This document shows positions 1 to 10,404 of a stretch of 64,000 nucleotides of DNA, piece after piece; position 1 is the stretch's first letter; each line of letters starts with the position of its first letter. The stretch is from Flammula alnicola. Its lineage: Eukaryota > Basidiomycota > Agaricomycetes > Agaricales > Strophariaceae. The position numbers and the translations under genes were made by a program. Location of the stretch: assembly GCA_015499995.1 (NCBI GenBank), contig JADNRV010000039.1, forward strand, positions 62,001-126,000, in the 5' to 3' direction. The notes under the pieces are model-generated. The model made no database searches. It saw only the letters and a list, made by a program, of their open reading frames with translations, and was not told where the DNA came from.

Positions 1-1862
1 AAAGGCGGGACACGATGTACTTGTTCTGGAGAGGGGAAATGGAAAGATTAAAGTACGCAATACCTGCTCTCACACTTCTGTCCATGGTACTGACAGGTTT
101 GCCTTTCTATTACCGTGATAAGAGCAAAGGGGGCATCCAGTGAGTTTGTGGACGTCCGGCCGGCACTTCAGACCTCGCTTACATTCATGTAATTTTAGGT
201 CCCCACCGAACATGACCACATTACTTCATAAATGGGGATTGGGACCTGTTCTCCAAGAAAAGGCGCACAAGTGTGACAAGTTCCTCTTCAAGAACGGTAA
301 CCTCAATTTTTAGCGTGTTTGATTTTTTTTAAAAGCGAAATCCCCAGGAAACAGCGGGGATTTGATAGGTGCTATGAATATGGGACAAGAGTTTTTGAAG
401 GATCTTGTCGCGGACTTCATGTTCCTTCAGGTACGTCGCTAAATCCGTCGCGTTGCGCATGATCGCATTGAGCTTCTGTCCTTGAATAGCACAAAGACCT
501 GTACACCATGCTATACCAATTGGCCGTGAAAGAAGGAGTTGAATTCCGATTCAACGCAACCGTTGTCGATGCAGACTCCGAGCAGGTCTCTGTGACACTA
601 GACTCGGGAGAAACACTGTTCGGTGATGTTATCGTCTGTGCTGATGGTTATGATAGTCTTCTACGCCAAGGCGTCACAGACTCTGACGACGAACCGCCGG
701 ATGTCAATGACAGGCACGTGATCGTAACCTTCACGATACCAGTCCACCTCATGGAAGAGGACGAGGAACTGAGATCGTTGTTGAATATCAGAGAGGTGAG
801 TATTTTGCATATCATTTTCGGGCCGATAATCCTCATTCTTATACAGTGGGTAATCTGGTTGGGAGAGGGTTATATCATGAACGCCAACATGCTGGTCAGT
901 GGTTATTGTTCTGCTTTTAGCCAGGCGGTATTAATGGGTATATTTATCTTTAGGTCGGCGGGAAAGATTTCACGGCGACAATCATTCATAACTACTATGG
1001 AGCGAGACAACCAGAAGACCAAGACTGGACCGAAAGCCGAACGCTGGAATCGTGTGGGATACATCTCAGTAACTTTGAACCTCGGTAGGTCAGGTTCGCT
1101 CTCTACTAAAAGGCCCGGAATTGATCATACAATTTTAGAATACAGAAAGTGCTGAAACTCGCGACCTCACTATCCTCTCGAATATATGTACGCAGACCAC
1201 CTCCCGAGGATTTCGTGTGTAACAACTCAAGAGTGGTTCTTACTGGCGAATCTGCGCATCCTATGCTGGTACGTCCCACTGCTGCGTCCATCCCACATCG
1301 AACGGCTGATTAAACATGCATTGTAAGCCCGCGAGCAATCAGGGTGTTGCCTTGATTCTGGAAGACGCACAAACGCTCGGCTGCCTGTTCTCTCGGATAC
1401 GGAGCCGGGATCATGTCTCACAGCTGCTCACAGCTTACGAGGAGATTCGGCATCCACACTGCTCAGATACCCAGATGTGGGACTACCAGCAGCGGCTTGG
1501 GATGAAGGTTCCTGTAGGACCGCAGCAGGATGGACGTGACGCCATCCTGCGGCAGACCATGGCCTATGGCGATTGGGATCATATGGAGGAGACGACATTC
1601 AGGTCTATATGGGGTAACGAGCTGACATTGTTTGCCTATGACGCGACAGACAAAGTGGACGATTGGTGGGGACAGTATGGCTCGTTTATCTTGCGCCGAC
1701 ACGACAGATCGACGATGGAAGTGAAGGTGTCCATGGGCGACGTTGCATTCTCGTAAGTCGACTCTCAAACGCGTTTCAGAGAGATTTGTGTTGAATATAT
1801 ACCATATTTACAGACAGGAACTTCCCGTTGCAAACGTGGACGCTCGAGCACCACTGCAATGA
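1..1862 (+). CDS. FAD-dependent monooxygenase, salicylate-hydroxylase-like (5' partial)
   Basis: Flavoprotein monooxygenase that would hydroxylate an aromatic substrate using NAD(P)H and O2. The window opens inside the N-terminal Rossmann fold (KAGHDVLVLERG), so the GxGxxG motif lies off the left edge. Exons then give PPNMTTLLHKWGLGPVL, MGQEFLKDLVADFMFLQ, the substrate-domain stretch starting MLYQLAVKEGVEFRFNATV at about 508, and the second FAD motif GESAHPML joined across an intron to PASNQGVALILEDAQTLG (about 1270 and 1333). The usual D of GD is E here. Introns are short GT-AG. The last coding exon can end at 1752, splice to 1814 and stop at 1862 (last residues NVDARAPLQ). No stop or frameshift was found in the coding path, so the gene may be active. 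The substrate cannot be told from sequence. Confidence 0.85.
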
Positions 1863-2650
1863 GCAGCTGGCGAAAGGAAGTTTCTTCAGAACCTCGTCGC
1901 CGGCTTTCCGCGCCACGTGGGCGAGCACGGGTGGACGGTGGATAGCAGCTGTCAGTTTGGCCGTGGGTCAGTCGATGGCTTGTATGGGTTGTGTTCATTG
2001 TCGGCTCCTTAGCGGGGTCGATCTGGAAAATGTAAATTACTTAACCTTCGTTTTTTGGGCACAGCCAATATTGGCAGGCGAATTCTGGAAACCACCTTTC
2101 TTCGTCAATATGGAAACTCACGAAGCCTTTTCGACATGGCCCCATAACCCCGGTACAAATGTTCAAACATCAGAAGTATCAGAAGTTGTGGCAGATTTGC
2201 GTGGAATCCAGACGAACGGGAACTAGCAAAAAACGAAGGATGCCCGAAGCGGTGGGATAACTCACAGTGTATATGTGGACTCATAAACCTTGGAGGTACG
2301 CAATTAGAACCCCCATTCTCTTCAGCGTACACATCTCATGGGTAATATATTGCAATAGCCTTGAGAACATTTCCGTTCCTTGAGATTTGGGCTGTCTTTG
2401 GATATGCCCTCCAACTACCAGCCTGGCACTTTTTTCTCGAATCGCTGGGAATGGTGGGCGCATATGGGCGCATCATACGATGTGGTTTTTCTATAGCGGA
2501 TCCCGCGTTTGTCACATATTCGTGTTCGTTTCTGGGATTTCCGGGCTTGGCATCTACCCACATCAGAAAAAACATACTGGTACGCATAAAAGCCCTCCAC
2601 CATTACACCCATACGCACCAGTATTCATCTACCCAAGCCCCAGTAATTAG
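1863..2650. other. Intergenic stretch, no gene recognised
   Basis: One open frame covers 1828-2226, but its 5' part overlaps the last exon of the monooxygenase and I recognise no family. The other frames are shadows of one another. The right part is upstream of the glyoxal oxidase remnant and may have been its promoter. Confidence 0.5.
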
Positions 2651-2656
2651 GTGAAA

Positions 2657-3673
2657 ATGCCACAATCGTCACATGCCCTACTGCTCTCGCTAGCCCAGGG
2701 CTCAGCCTCAGCTAACGCCGCGGGATGGAACTTCGTTCAGAATGGCACGTCTGGTATCTTGGTCCTCGAGGCTATGATCGTCTCTCTTACTCTCGCTATA
2801 TTCTTGGACAGAGCGTCGAATGACCCGCTCGTGATCAACAATGCGTCAGCTGGGGAGCTCTATGGAACCTCGAGACGAACGCAGCGAGCCCGCTGAGGGT
2901 CATTTCTGATACTTTCTGTGCTTCGGGCGGCTTTTTGAGCAATGGAACAATGGTAACTAGAACTACGATCTATCCCTTATTTCTTCACGTTAACGATTGC
3001 GATGTTAGGCCAGCGTCGGCGGCAATATTCCAGCTATCACGGCTGCTACAGACGGACGGATGGCGATTTGTATTTTCGAGCCATGCGCTGACTCTCCTGC
3101 CGGCCTGAATTGTACTCTCTTCGAAGACCCTGAAACTCTGCATCTGGCGGAGACGCGGTAATATCCCTCGAGTCTGAGGATATTCTGGTAAATTCCCTTC
3201 TAATAGTGTTTTCATTCCTTTTTATTTGAGGTTTTTAGATGATTGTCGGTGGAATTCACGAGCGAACACCGTTCTACAACAACACCGATCCAGTCAATAA
3301 TTTTGAATTCTTCCCTCCAAAGGACGGCGGTGTTCCTCGTCCATCCGAATTCCTAGCGAGGAGTCTTCCAGCCAATCTTTTCCCTCGGTAACTCGGCATA
3401 TAAATAATCTATACAATTTTCCGCGACACTCACAAATATTTATTTCTCAGCGTTTTCGGTCTTCCAGATGGCAGAGTCCTGATGGTAGCAAACAATCAAA
3501 CGATCATTTACGACCTAGAGAAGAATACTAAGACCATCCTCCCAGACATCCCGAACGGCGTACGCGTCACGAACCCGTTCGACGGCTCCGCGACCCTCCT
3601 CCCTCTCTCGCCACCACTCTACACCCCAGAGGCCCTCGTCTGCGGTGGAACTACCACTAGCGACTCGACGTAG
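2657..3673 (+). pseudogene. Glyoxal oxidase (copper radical oxidase), truncated pseudogene
   Basis: Resembles secreted glyoxal oxidases, which oxidise aldehydes to acids and give H2O2 for lignin attack. Visible in order: signal-like start MPQSSHALLLSLAQGSA; AGWNFVQNGTSGILVLEAM; after a frame change [17 protein letters not shown] and [13 protein letters not shown]; after introns [44 protein letters not shown], the Kelch-like [21 protein letters not shown] and [12 protein letters not shown]. Three lesions are seen: a one-base loss near 2849-2852, an in-frame TAA at 3159-3161 where the family has Trp (ETR*YPSS), and loss of everything after about residue 280, including the C-terminal copper ligands. 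The 3' side runs directly into a NACHT gene fragment in the opposite orientation. Confidence 0.85.
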
Positions 3674-3684
3674 CACCCGGGCTC

Positions 3685-4205
3685 CTGGAAATATGTTGCA
3701 TACACTTCCTTGCGAGATACGCATGACCTGTCTCTGCATCGAAAAGAGATTTTTAGATCGTGAACGATCCAGGAGGAAGTCTCCGAGGGATGCATGGTAT
3801 AACGATATTGCATGTACCGGGAACTTGAGGATAGCGTGCAGGTCGCATAAAATGATACTCATATGCCCACGGCGGTAGCCAAGGTTATCCTCGATACCCG
3901 CTGGACTTATTCTTCGACTATTCATGTTCCAGGCAGTAATCAGCTTTCGAGTCGGAAGCGCGAAATCAAGAACGATGAATGTTAGTACCTCAAGCACTTT
4001 TTCGACGTTGTCAGCGGATAACAGAATTTGACGATAAAGAGAATCCAAGACAGCAAAAGGTCTATTGTCACTTGGATTTGACACGCCAAGAACAACCCGT
4101 AACCCTTCCTCGGATCGATGTTGGTGAGATTCGACATATTTTGCAATGGTAGATGCATAGATAAACTGTCCAGAGGACTTCTCGACAAGATAGGGTTCAA
4201 TCTTC
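3685..4205 (-). pseudogene. NACHT/STAND NTPase internal fragment
   Basis: Minus-strand fragment of the region downstream of the NACHT domain found in large basidiomycete STAND proteins. Readable pieces are VEKSSGQFIYASTIAKYVES, FAVLDSLYRQILLSADNVE, RRGHMSIILCDLHAIL and LYHASLGDFLLDRSRSKNL. Each has a counterpart in the intact NACHT gene at 31,282-33,948 (ASGQFIYASTVMKYVDS, FAELDCLYRHVFSSVHN, LHSSLIDFLTDRSRAGR). The frame slips at an A-run near 3741-3744 and continues as FDAETGHAYLARKC. There is no Walker A, start or 3' end. It abuts the truncated glyoxal oxidase, so an insertion or rearrangement joined them. It is probably dead. Confidence 0.8.
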
Positions 4206-4328
4206 GATGTTCACCTCCGAGTTTCGTGGCTGTATGATGATGATAATAATGGATGATTTAAGAGGTTGGTAGAACTAGAATTCATATGACAAGCGCTGAC
4301 TGAACGAAATGTAGCGCGATAAGGATAT

Positions 4329-5771
4329 CTATGATAAATAAAGGCCCGGAGCACCGTCAAAAAATGGGAACGGTCTTTTTAAAGTTGCTTCGTTCTCTTC
4401 CCAAAGACGCCGAAACTTGTCCAAATTTTGACTCGCCTCTTCGAACTTTTCATCGCTAACCCAACCATCTCCCCCGCAACCCAAAGCAGTCAAGAGGTCA
4501 TTATCGTCGACCTCACGCGAATACCACTCCTGTTGCTGTACACGGTATGTCTCTTGCTCGGACTCCTCTTCGGAAAAGTCTATCGGACAAGGTTGATCCG
4601 ATATCAGGTGCCAGGCCTCCTGTATCTCGACAAGAAGTGTGCGCAGCTCTATCGGTCCGTCAGCTTTGCAACGTAGAATATATTTGAGAAGAGATGCCAT
4701 CCGTAGCCCTGTAGGGAGCCTCCATGCCTCATGACGCTCTGGCCACGTAGTCGCAGCGTCAAGATAGTACTCCTTAAATCTGCGGACAAGTTCCATATGG
4801 GTACGGACTCTGTCCTGCTGATCAGATGACATGGAGTCAAAACCGGCAGGCAGCGCCGGTGAGCCGTCCGATGTGGTCTCGATGAATCCACTTGCGAAAA
4901 CATCCCAGATGCAGGGATAGACTGCATAAAGAAAGGCGCAACGACAGCTCCCTGCCAGTCAATAATGCTCTCAATTTTCGCGTCACCTTCAGGCCGCACG
5001 ATGAAGTTGCCGAGGGATAAGTCAGCGTGGTTGAGCACAGGCCGCCTCATGAATAGATTTGTGGGAGCTATGAGAGGCGCAATAGCAATACATGCTTTGA
5101 GCATACGACATATGAAAGGGATATCAACGGCCGTTGACTCGACGAACGGGGAGGTATGGTCAATGCCGTTCTCGAGACATTGAAGTTGAAATTCGGCGGC
5201 GCTGGAGATCATAGTCGGGAAATCACCCCCTAAGCACACTCGTGAGCAAATACCTCAAAGATGAAATATGCCACGTACATGGTCCACGGTTTGCTGGTAC
5301 TTGGCCATAGGGACCGCGCCACCACTCGCGATACACAGTTGGGCCAATTCTAAACCTGCGAGCCAGGTCGATCCTGAGAGGGTCAATGGGAGGCTCAGCA
5401 TATAGGGGATGGCCGCGTAGCTCTTGGCTGACGCTTTCAGCAAAGAATAAAGATCCATGTTGTGAGAAAGCTTCTTGAAGGATGTTCGTCTCAAACATGA
5501 CAACAGCATGAATGGATTCCTTGAGAGTGTTGCCCTCGATGGAAAGCCACCTACTATCGAGGGTAACTCCGGGCATATGCTCGCAAAGAATGTACGGCCA
5601 CGCCACCGGGCCACCAAACGAGCCGTCCCAAGCGAGAACCCGCGGAACCTTGGGGAAAGGGTGGAACTCATCACTGCCTGACAAGTATCGCAGTCGGACA
5701 TATTCCATGGTAGCGGCCTCGCTTGCAGTAACCAGCGGCAGATTGCCTGCAATAAGGTAGACGACTTTCAT
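4329..5771 (-). pseudogene. Aminoglycoside phosphotransferase/AIM9-like kinase-fold protein, frameshifted and 5'-truncated
   Basis: Fungal member of the APH (phosphotransferase enzyme) family, expanded in basidiomycetes and often compared with yeast AIM9. Seen: VTASEAATMEYVRLRYLS, PKVPRVLAWDGSFGGPVAWPYILCEHMPG, and after an intron the catalytic Brenner-type loop LNHADLSLGNFIV followed by IESIIDWQGAVVAPFF, with the expected H-x-D, N and later D. The C-terminal part (4329-4832) matches the family tail (YYLDAATTWPERHEAWRLPTG). Between them the frame changes near 4916-4922: one frame ends FFMQSIPAS, the next continues CIWDVFASGFIETTSDG. The ATG at 5771 lies inside a 34-bp terminal inverted repeat, so the native N-terminus (glycine loop) is missing. 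The substrate is unknown. Confidence 0.75.
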
Positions 5772-6406
5772 ATTCGACGAACATCACGTGCTGTTACTGA
5801 TGGGTGACATACATGATCAAATCGGGTAAGAAAACAATGGAGAAACAATGGAAATGAGTTGAGGCTTTTCTATGTTCACTAATTTTGCTCTAGAGGCCTA
5901 GTTTTCATAGAAGTAGTTAATGCCCATCGATCCTGACCAAAAATGGCTGCATTGAACAAAAATTGAGTGAGCCTTAGGAGTTACAAGATTATCAATGATC
6001 TTGGCCTCAGATCAGTGTGTAAATTTGGATTCCAGCATTTCCGGGCCTCGATTGCAACATTTCTTTGTCTTAAGATTTCTATTCTCTGAATTAGCAAGGG
6101 TTGCACACTTCTCTCAAGGCATTGGAGGTATATGAGTAACTTTACACGTGACGCGACTGGATGAGGCAAGTTAATTAATTGATTAGGAGCAAACTCAGTA
6201 TTTTGCCTACTCCTCTTCCGAATTTAGGTTTTTTCGCGAAATAGAGGTTGATTCACGCGTTCAATATATTTATCTGCAAAAACTAGGCCCACACACTGGT
6301 ATAGCGGGTGTGCAATCGTACATAAAACGGATTTTCTCAAAAAGTTGCCTATTTCGGAGGCAGTCACACTTGGCACGTGATGTTCGTCGAATATGAAAGT
6401 CGTCTA
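5758..6406. mobile_element. Short TIR element with 34-bp inverted ends and TA flanks
   Basis: A 34-base sequence at 5758-5791 is repeated as its exact reverse complement at 6373-6406 (core TCGTCGAATATGAAAGTCGT). Both outer ends carry TA, the target used by Tc1/mariner-type elements. The inside (about 580 bp) has no convincing reading frame, so this fits a non-autonomous element or MITE of about 645 bp. It lies at the 5' edge of the APH-like gene, whose apparent start codon is within the left TIR. The superfamily is inferred only from the TA and the size. Confidence 0.7.
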
Positions 6407-6763
6407 CTGGGGGTGGGCATCCACAGTTCGTCTGATGGGCGCATGACTAAGCACACAGCCACACGAAAGCGCGCCGCTCTCGCAAAATTCAGCATTTCAA
6501 GTTCTGAGTCGTCGTTCTTTCTCGTTCCAGCATAAATATTGTCCACGACGTACCCTTAATAATCAGGAGCTTTCACGAAATTTGTGGCTGCTGTACATGC
6601 TTTTTCTTCCTGCAATATTGGCGGGGCCACCCAAGATATAGGCTGTCACATGTGTGACAGATGTGCTTGTGTGATGTTTTTGACTGATTGCTTCAGTACC
6701 ATTTTAAAAAGGCATCTGGCAAGCTGGTTCTCTGCGGTTTGGCAAGTGCAATTTTAAAGTAGA

Positions 6764-6882
6764 AAGCTTTCGAGGCTTGGTTAAATATTTGAGATATATG
6801 TGTCTAAAGATGAGATCAATAATGTAATGTCTCATCTTTAGACAGATCTAGCAAAAAGGTTGCCAAGCCTCGAAAGAATACT
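6764..6882. repeat. Foldback/MITE-like hairpin, about 115 bp
   Basis: CTTTCGAGGCTTGG near 6767-6780 pairs with CCAAGCCTCGAAAG at 6865-6878. Nearer the centre GTCTAAAGATGAGA pairs with TCTCATCTTTAGAC. Together they form an interrupted hairpin with a short AT-rich loop. It may be a small foldback transposon remnant or a terminator-like structure. No coding sequence is near. Confidence 0.6.
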
Positions 6883-7571
6883 CAATTTAGCGTCGATTCA
6901 CGTCAAAACCTCAATAATTAGGTGAGAATTGCGCCTATAATCGGTACCGGCGTTTTTGATATGACCTTTGGCAGGGAGGCCTTAGATATAATTATGTACA
7001 AATAAAGAGGCGCGTCACAGGCCGTGCCCACCCCCACGTCTACCTTAGAACAAGGTAATCACGTGATGGTAAATTACCAGTAAAATACTGGTAAATTACC
7101 TGTCCCTCTCACAGAAAAAGTTTTCGAGGAAAATTACTGGTAAATTACCCCCCCTGGAGGTTTTTTACCCAACCCTAGCAAACATGTGGTGTAGAGATGA
7201 GGGCTAGAAAAAGATGCCTGCTAACCAGAGCTGCACTAAGATCCCATCGTGTGCGCAACAGAGCACCTATTCGCCCAGTGAAATTGCATAAATACTGGGC
7301 TTGAAGCGTAGGAAGTAGCCATTATCAACGACGCTCTCCATTTACTCATTGTCAAGTCATTATTCAGCGGCCCATCTATGTATGTCGCCTAAGTCGGCGT
7401 GCGTTGAGAGAAAGACTGATATCTATAATAGGGCAGCTCAAAGCTTCATCGTTAAGTTCCTGGCAGACGCGGGGCTTTCGCGCACCTTGTCTAGGAAGTT
7501 GATTGGCCCAGCATCCCTCGCCGTCCCCAACAGCCTCCGCAGCTTCGCCCGCCGACAGTTACAAACAACCC
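6883..7571. repeat. Gene-free region with repeated GGTAAATTACC motifs
   Basis: No gene recognised. Between about 7060 and 7150 the motif GGTAAATTACC occurs three times, twice preceded by ACT and once followed by AGT, giving a partly palindromic cluster. It could be remnants of a short inverted-repeat element. The remainder up to 7571 is probably promoter and 5' leader of the next gene. Confidence 0.45.
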
Positions 7572-8361
7572 ATGGGCCATTCAAATTTCACCACCCCCAA
7601 ATCCAGCACAAAACGGTCACTTACGTCGTCCTCTGTCTCCAAGTTCTCTTCGAGGTATGTCTGCGCATCTCACTTGTTCTATATTTCTTTAGTTCATATT
7701 TTCCCTAGATGTCGATCTCAGCCAAACCACTGATATGACACATCGTAAATATCCTACGCCTCCAACAGGTCACGACTTGATGGCCATGTTCCCCCCCGCG
7801 CCACCTGACAACTTCCCGGAGATGAGACCAGGGCCCACAAGCGGCTTCTTTCAGCGTCAGGAACGGGCTTTCTTCGCGCAGGCCGGGAAAGAGATTGTGC
7901 GCGTACGAGTAGAGGCTGACCCTCCTCATGGAGCAGAGCCCGAACCTGTCAAGTCGACGGCTGTCAATGCGTCGTCTCGACCGTGGATGAACGGACCTGC
8001 TGCGCCGTCTTCTTCAACTATACCCCATTATTCACCGGTGCAATCATCGTCGGCACCCATTCGGTATCCCCATCCTCCTACCCAACCCTCACAACGAGGG
8101 GTCATCTCTGCGACCCCAGCACCGCTCTATCCCGCGACTTCCTCACACGCATCACCGATTAGTCAAGCACTGGCACCCAGTTTGCATCTGACACCGTTGG
8201 GTACGGGACTATGCACGCCTCCGCAGGACTCCATTCCTCCGCCTCCTTCGAAACCCGAATACCCAAGCGAAGAATATGATGAACCGTGGAAGCAGCCCAC
8301 GCCCTGCACTGAACGGAGACGAGCAGGCAAACACACAAGGCGTGTTATCGTTAGAACATAA
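7572..8361 (+). CDS. Proline-rich hypothetical protein, two exons, about 240 aa
   Basis: I do not recognise a named family. Exon 1 (7572-7654) begins MGHSNFTTPKSSTKRSLTSS. A 67-nt GT-AG intron (7655-7721) joins it in frame to exon 2 (7722-8361). Exon 2 starts with an ordered-looking block, HDLMAMFPPAPPDNFPEMRP then GFFQRQERAFFAQAGKEIVR, followed by a long Pro/Ser-rich disordered part and a basic tail, ERRRAGKHTRRVIV. The two-part shape suggests a nuclear or scaffold protein, but that is only a guess. An in-frame TGA just upstream at 7500-7502 supports the ATG at 7572. No lesions seen. Confidence 0.6.
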
Positions 8362-10404
8362 ATCGCCTGCATCACCATCATGACCATCAGCAAATGCCAT
8401 CATATCCCAGAATCCAGATAATCGCCGTCTAGATAATACCCTCCGCCATATGAACTGTCATGCCACCCATCTTGATTCTTGTCCTAAATTGTCCTTTTTC
8501 TTATCATCGTCTGCTCACCATCATGACCGAATTTCGTGTGTATGTAATCCTGTACCAAACTCTTTTCCTTTTCCTTGCTTCTGCTACTGCTTGCATACCA
8601 TATGTTCGCTGTTTTCTTGTAGAACCCAACCGCTCGTCGCCCATCATGAATTCGTCGGACTATCTTCTCCCAATCATCTTCCCACTGTCAAGGATTACTC
8701 GGCATTCTCGCCGTGTCTGTTCCCAAATTGCATAGCATTGCAGGTAAATAAATACAATGGGGGTCTCGTATCACTGGCTCGCAGTGTTCCAGAAACTTGG
8801 ATCGAGCTTGGACCTCCGCGAGCTGCGACTGCCATGCCGGAGTGCAGCAACGCTGGGCGAATAACACCAGTGCCGTCTCTGCAGCACCGCATTCGACTCA
8901 TTCAGCATCTACCCCCCGCATCGTATCAGACTCGTCTCCTACCCGTCCCTCTACCACCCGACTTTGAAACTGGGGCTGCACAAGCTGTCCGTCCTGCTCT
9001 CCCCCACGGCCTACCGCCGTTGTTTCCCATCTCCGGTCGTGTACGGTCCACGTGACGCAAGATCAAGCAAATGCGCGCACTGTCAGTCTCGTAACACCCT
9101 CTCCTCCCATCGTTACGCCCGTACATGTCTCAACCCTGCCAAAACGTCAGTCAGACATGTCTCCGCTACTCCACACCCTAAATCCAGCGGAGGCCGAGAC
9201 GATATTACGAGTCCTATTTATAGGAATCGTCCTTTTTACCCAACCCTCCGCAGAACAAAGCGTTACGCTTGGAATACCGCAGGAACAACCTTCCTATTTT
9301 GGAATGATGGCATCTTTGTTGATGGCATCTTTGTATTTATAATCGGTGTATTTATAATATCGATGGCATCATTTATGGGCATCATTGTCCGGTCTGAATT
9401 CTCAGCGCGGAAAGTAAATTCACATGATCCTTCTCTTGCATCTCAGGCCAGCTCGCAATATTGGATGAGCTCGAGCAGCGTCTGTGAGCACGGCGCGGAC
9501 AGCGACTACGAACGGCGATCGCTAATAGCAATGGTGAACAGTGACAAATAACGAGCACAGGTGAACACGAGCCGGGATGATGGACAACCGCAAGCATGGA
9601 AAGTTGAAACCCGAGCACGGACCCGGGACAACTGCGAGCACAGATGATTGATGGCCACTCGCGACCGTCAACTTAATGCCAGCGGCCCTGTCTGCCTTCG
9701 ACTGTCTGTCAGCAACCGCCGCTGCTGTCTCGATATGACGAGGAGGACCAGCAACCAGCAAACTGCCGGCGTTGTCTCGATATGACAAGGAAGGCCGGCA
9801 GCAGCAGCAGCAACTCTGCACCCGCACTGCAAACCTGTGAACATGAACAAAGGAAGCCAAGAAAGCCACTGTAGGCCCACGGGGAGGCGAGTAGCTACCG
9901 CACCACGTCTCATGCACGATGTCACTAACTCTCCTGCCTCGCTGTTCCTCTCGTACGACACAGCGAGGACAGCGCGGACAAGTATGACACGGCAAGGACC
10001 AGCTCGCAGCAAGGGTCCACAGGGACAGCGTCTGCAAGGAGACGACATCATTACATCGTCGTTTGTTCATCTTTTGTGGTGCTCTCCAGGTTTACAATTT
10101 CTCCGTTCAAGCATTACTTACTCCCAGATTTTGGGTTTATGCTTGTGTGTGGTACACTCGATGGCAGCCTACTATGTACACGAATAGTGCTAGGGAACAG
10201 ATCTCGATACCAGGTGCAGTGAAGGGTCAGATTCTTTTGATGAATTGGACACTCTTGTTCGCGTGCCTCGTAGGATGCAGCACTTGGACTCGTAACGCCG
10301 GGCGCAGCCACGGCCCGCACAACCAAGTACAAGCAGATACTGTCGAATACGACCGATCAGTGATATCAGATCTGCAAAATGGCGAGGACTGAATTTGTAG
10401 CTCG
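8362..10404. other. No gene confidently recognised; low-complexity and short repeats
   Basis: Long open frames exist (for example 8450-9055 and 8964-9551), but they overlap in different frames and match no family I know, so they are not called. Around 9300-9385 GATGGCATC repeats in short tandem. At about 9725-9795 a degenerate direct repeat, TGTCTCGATATGAC followed by RAGGA, occurs twice about 50 bp apart, with related GACACGGCAAGGACCAGC-like text near 9990. The region is probably decayed repeat sequence. Confidence 0.4.

Noticed and set aside
6645..6662. CTGTCACATGTGTGACAG as an operator
   Set aside because: Imperfect palindrome in a gene-free stretch with no promoter context.
8450..9055. 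201-residue open frame
   Set aside because: Overlaps equally long frames in other phases, looks like random Pro/Ser/Cys translation, and matches no family.
9522..10070. 182-residue minus-strand frame rich in Cys/Val/Leu
   Set aside because: Reads through the degenerate GTCTCGATATGAC repeats; frame-independent low complexity, not a protein signal.
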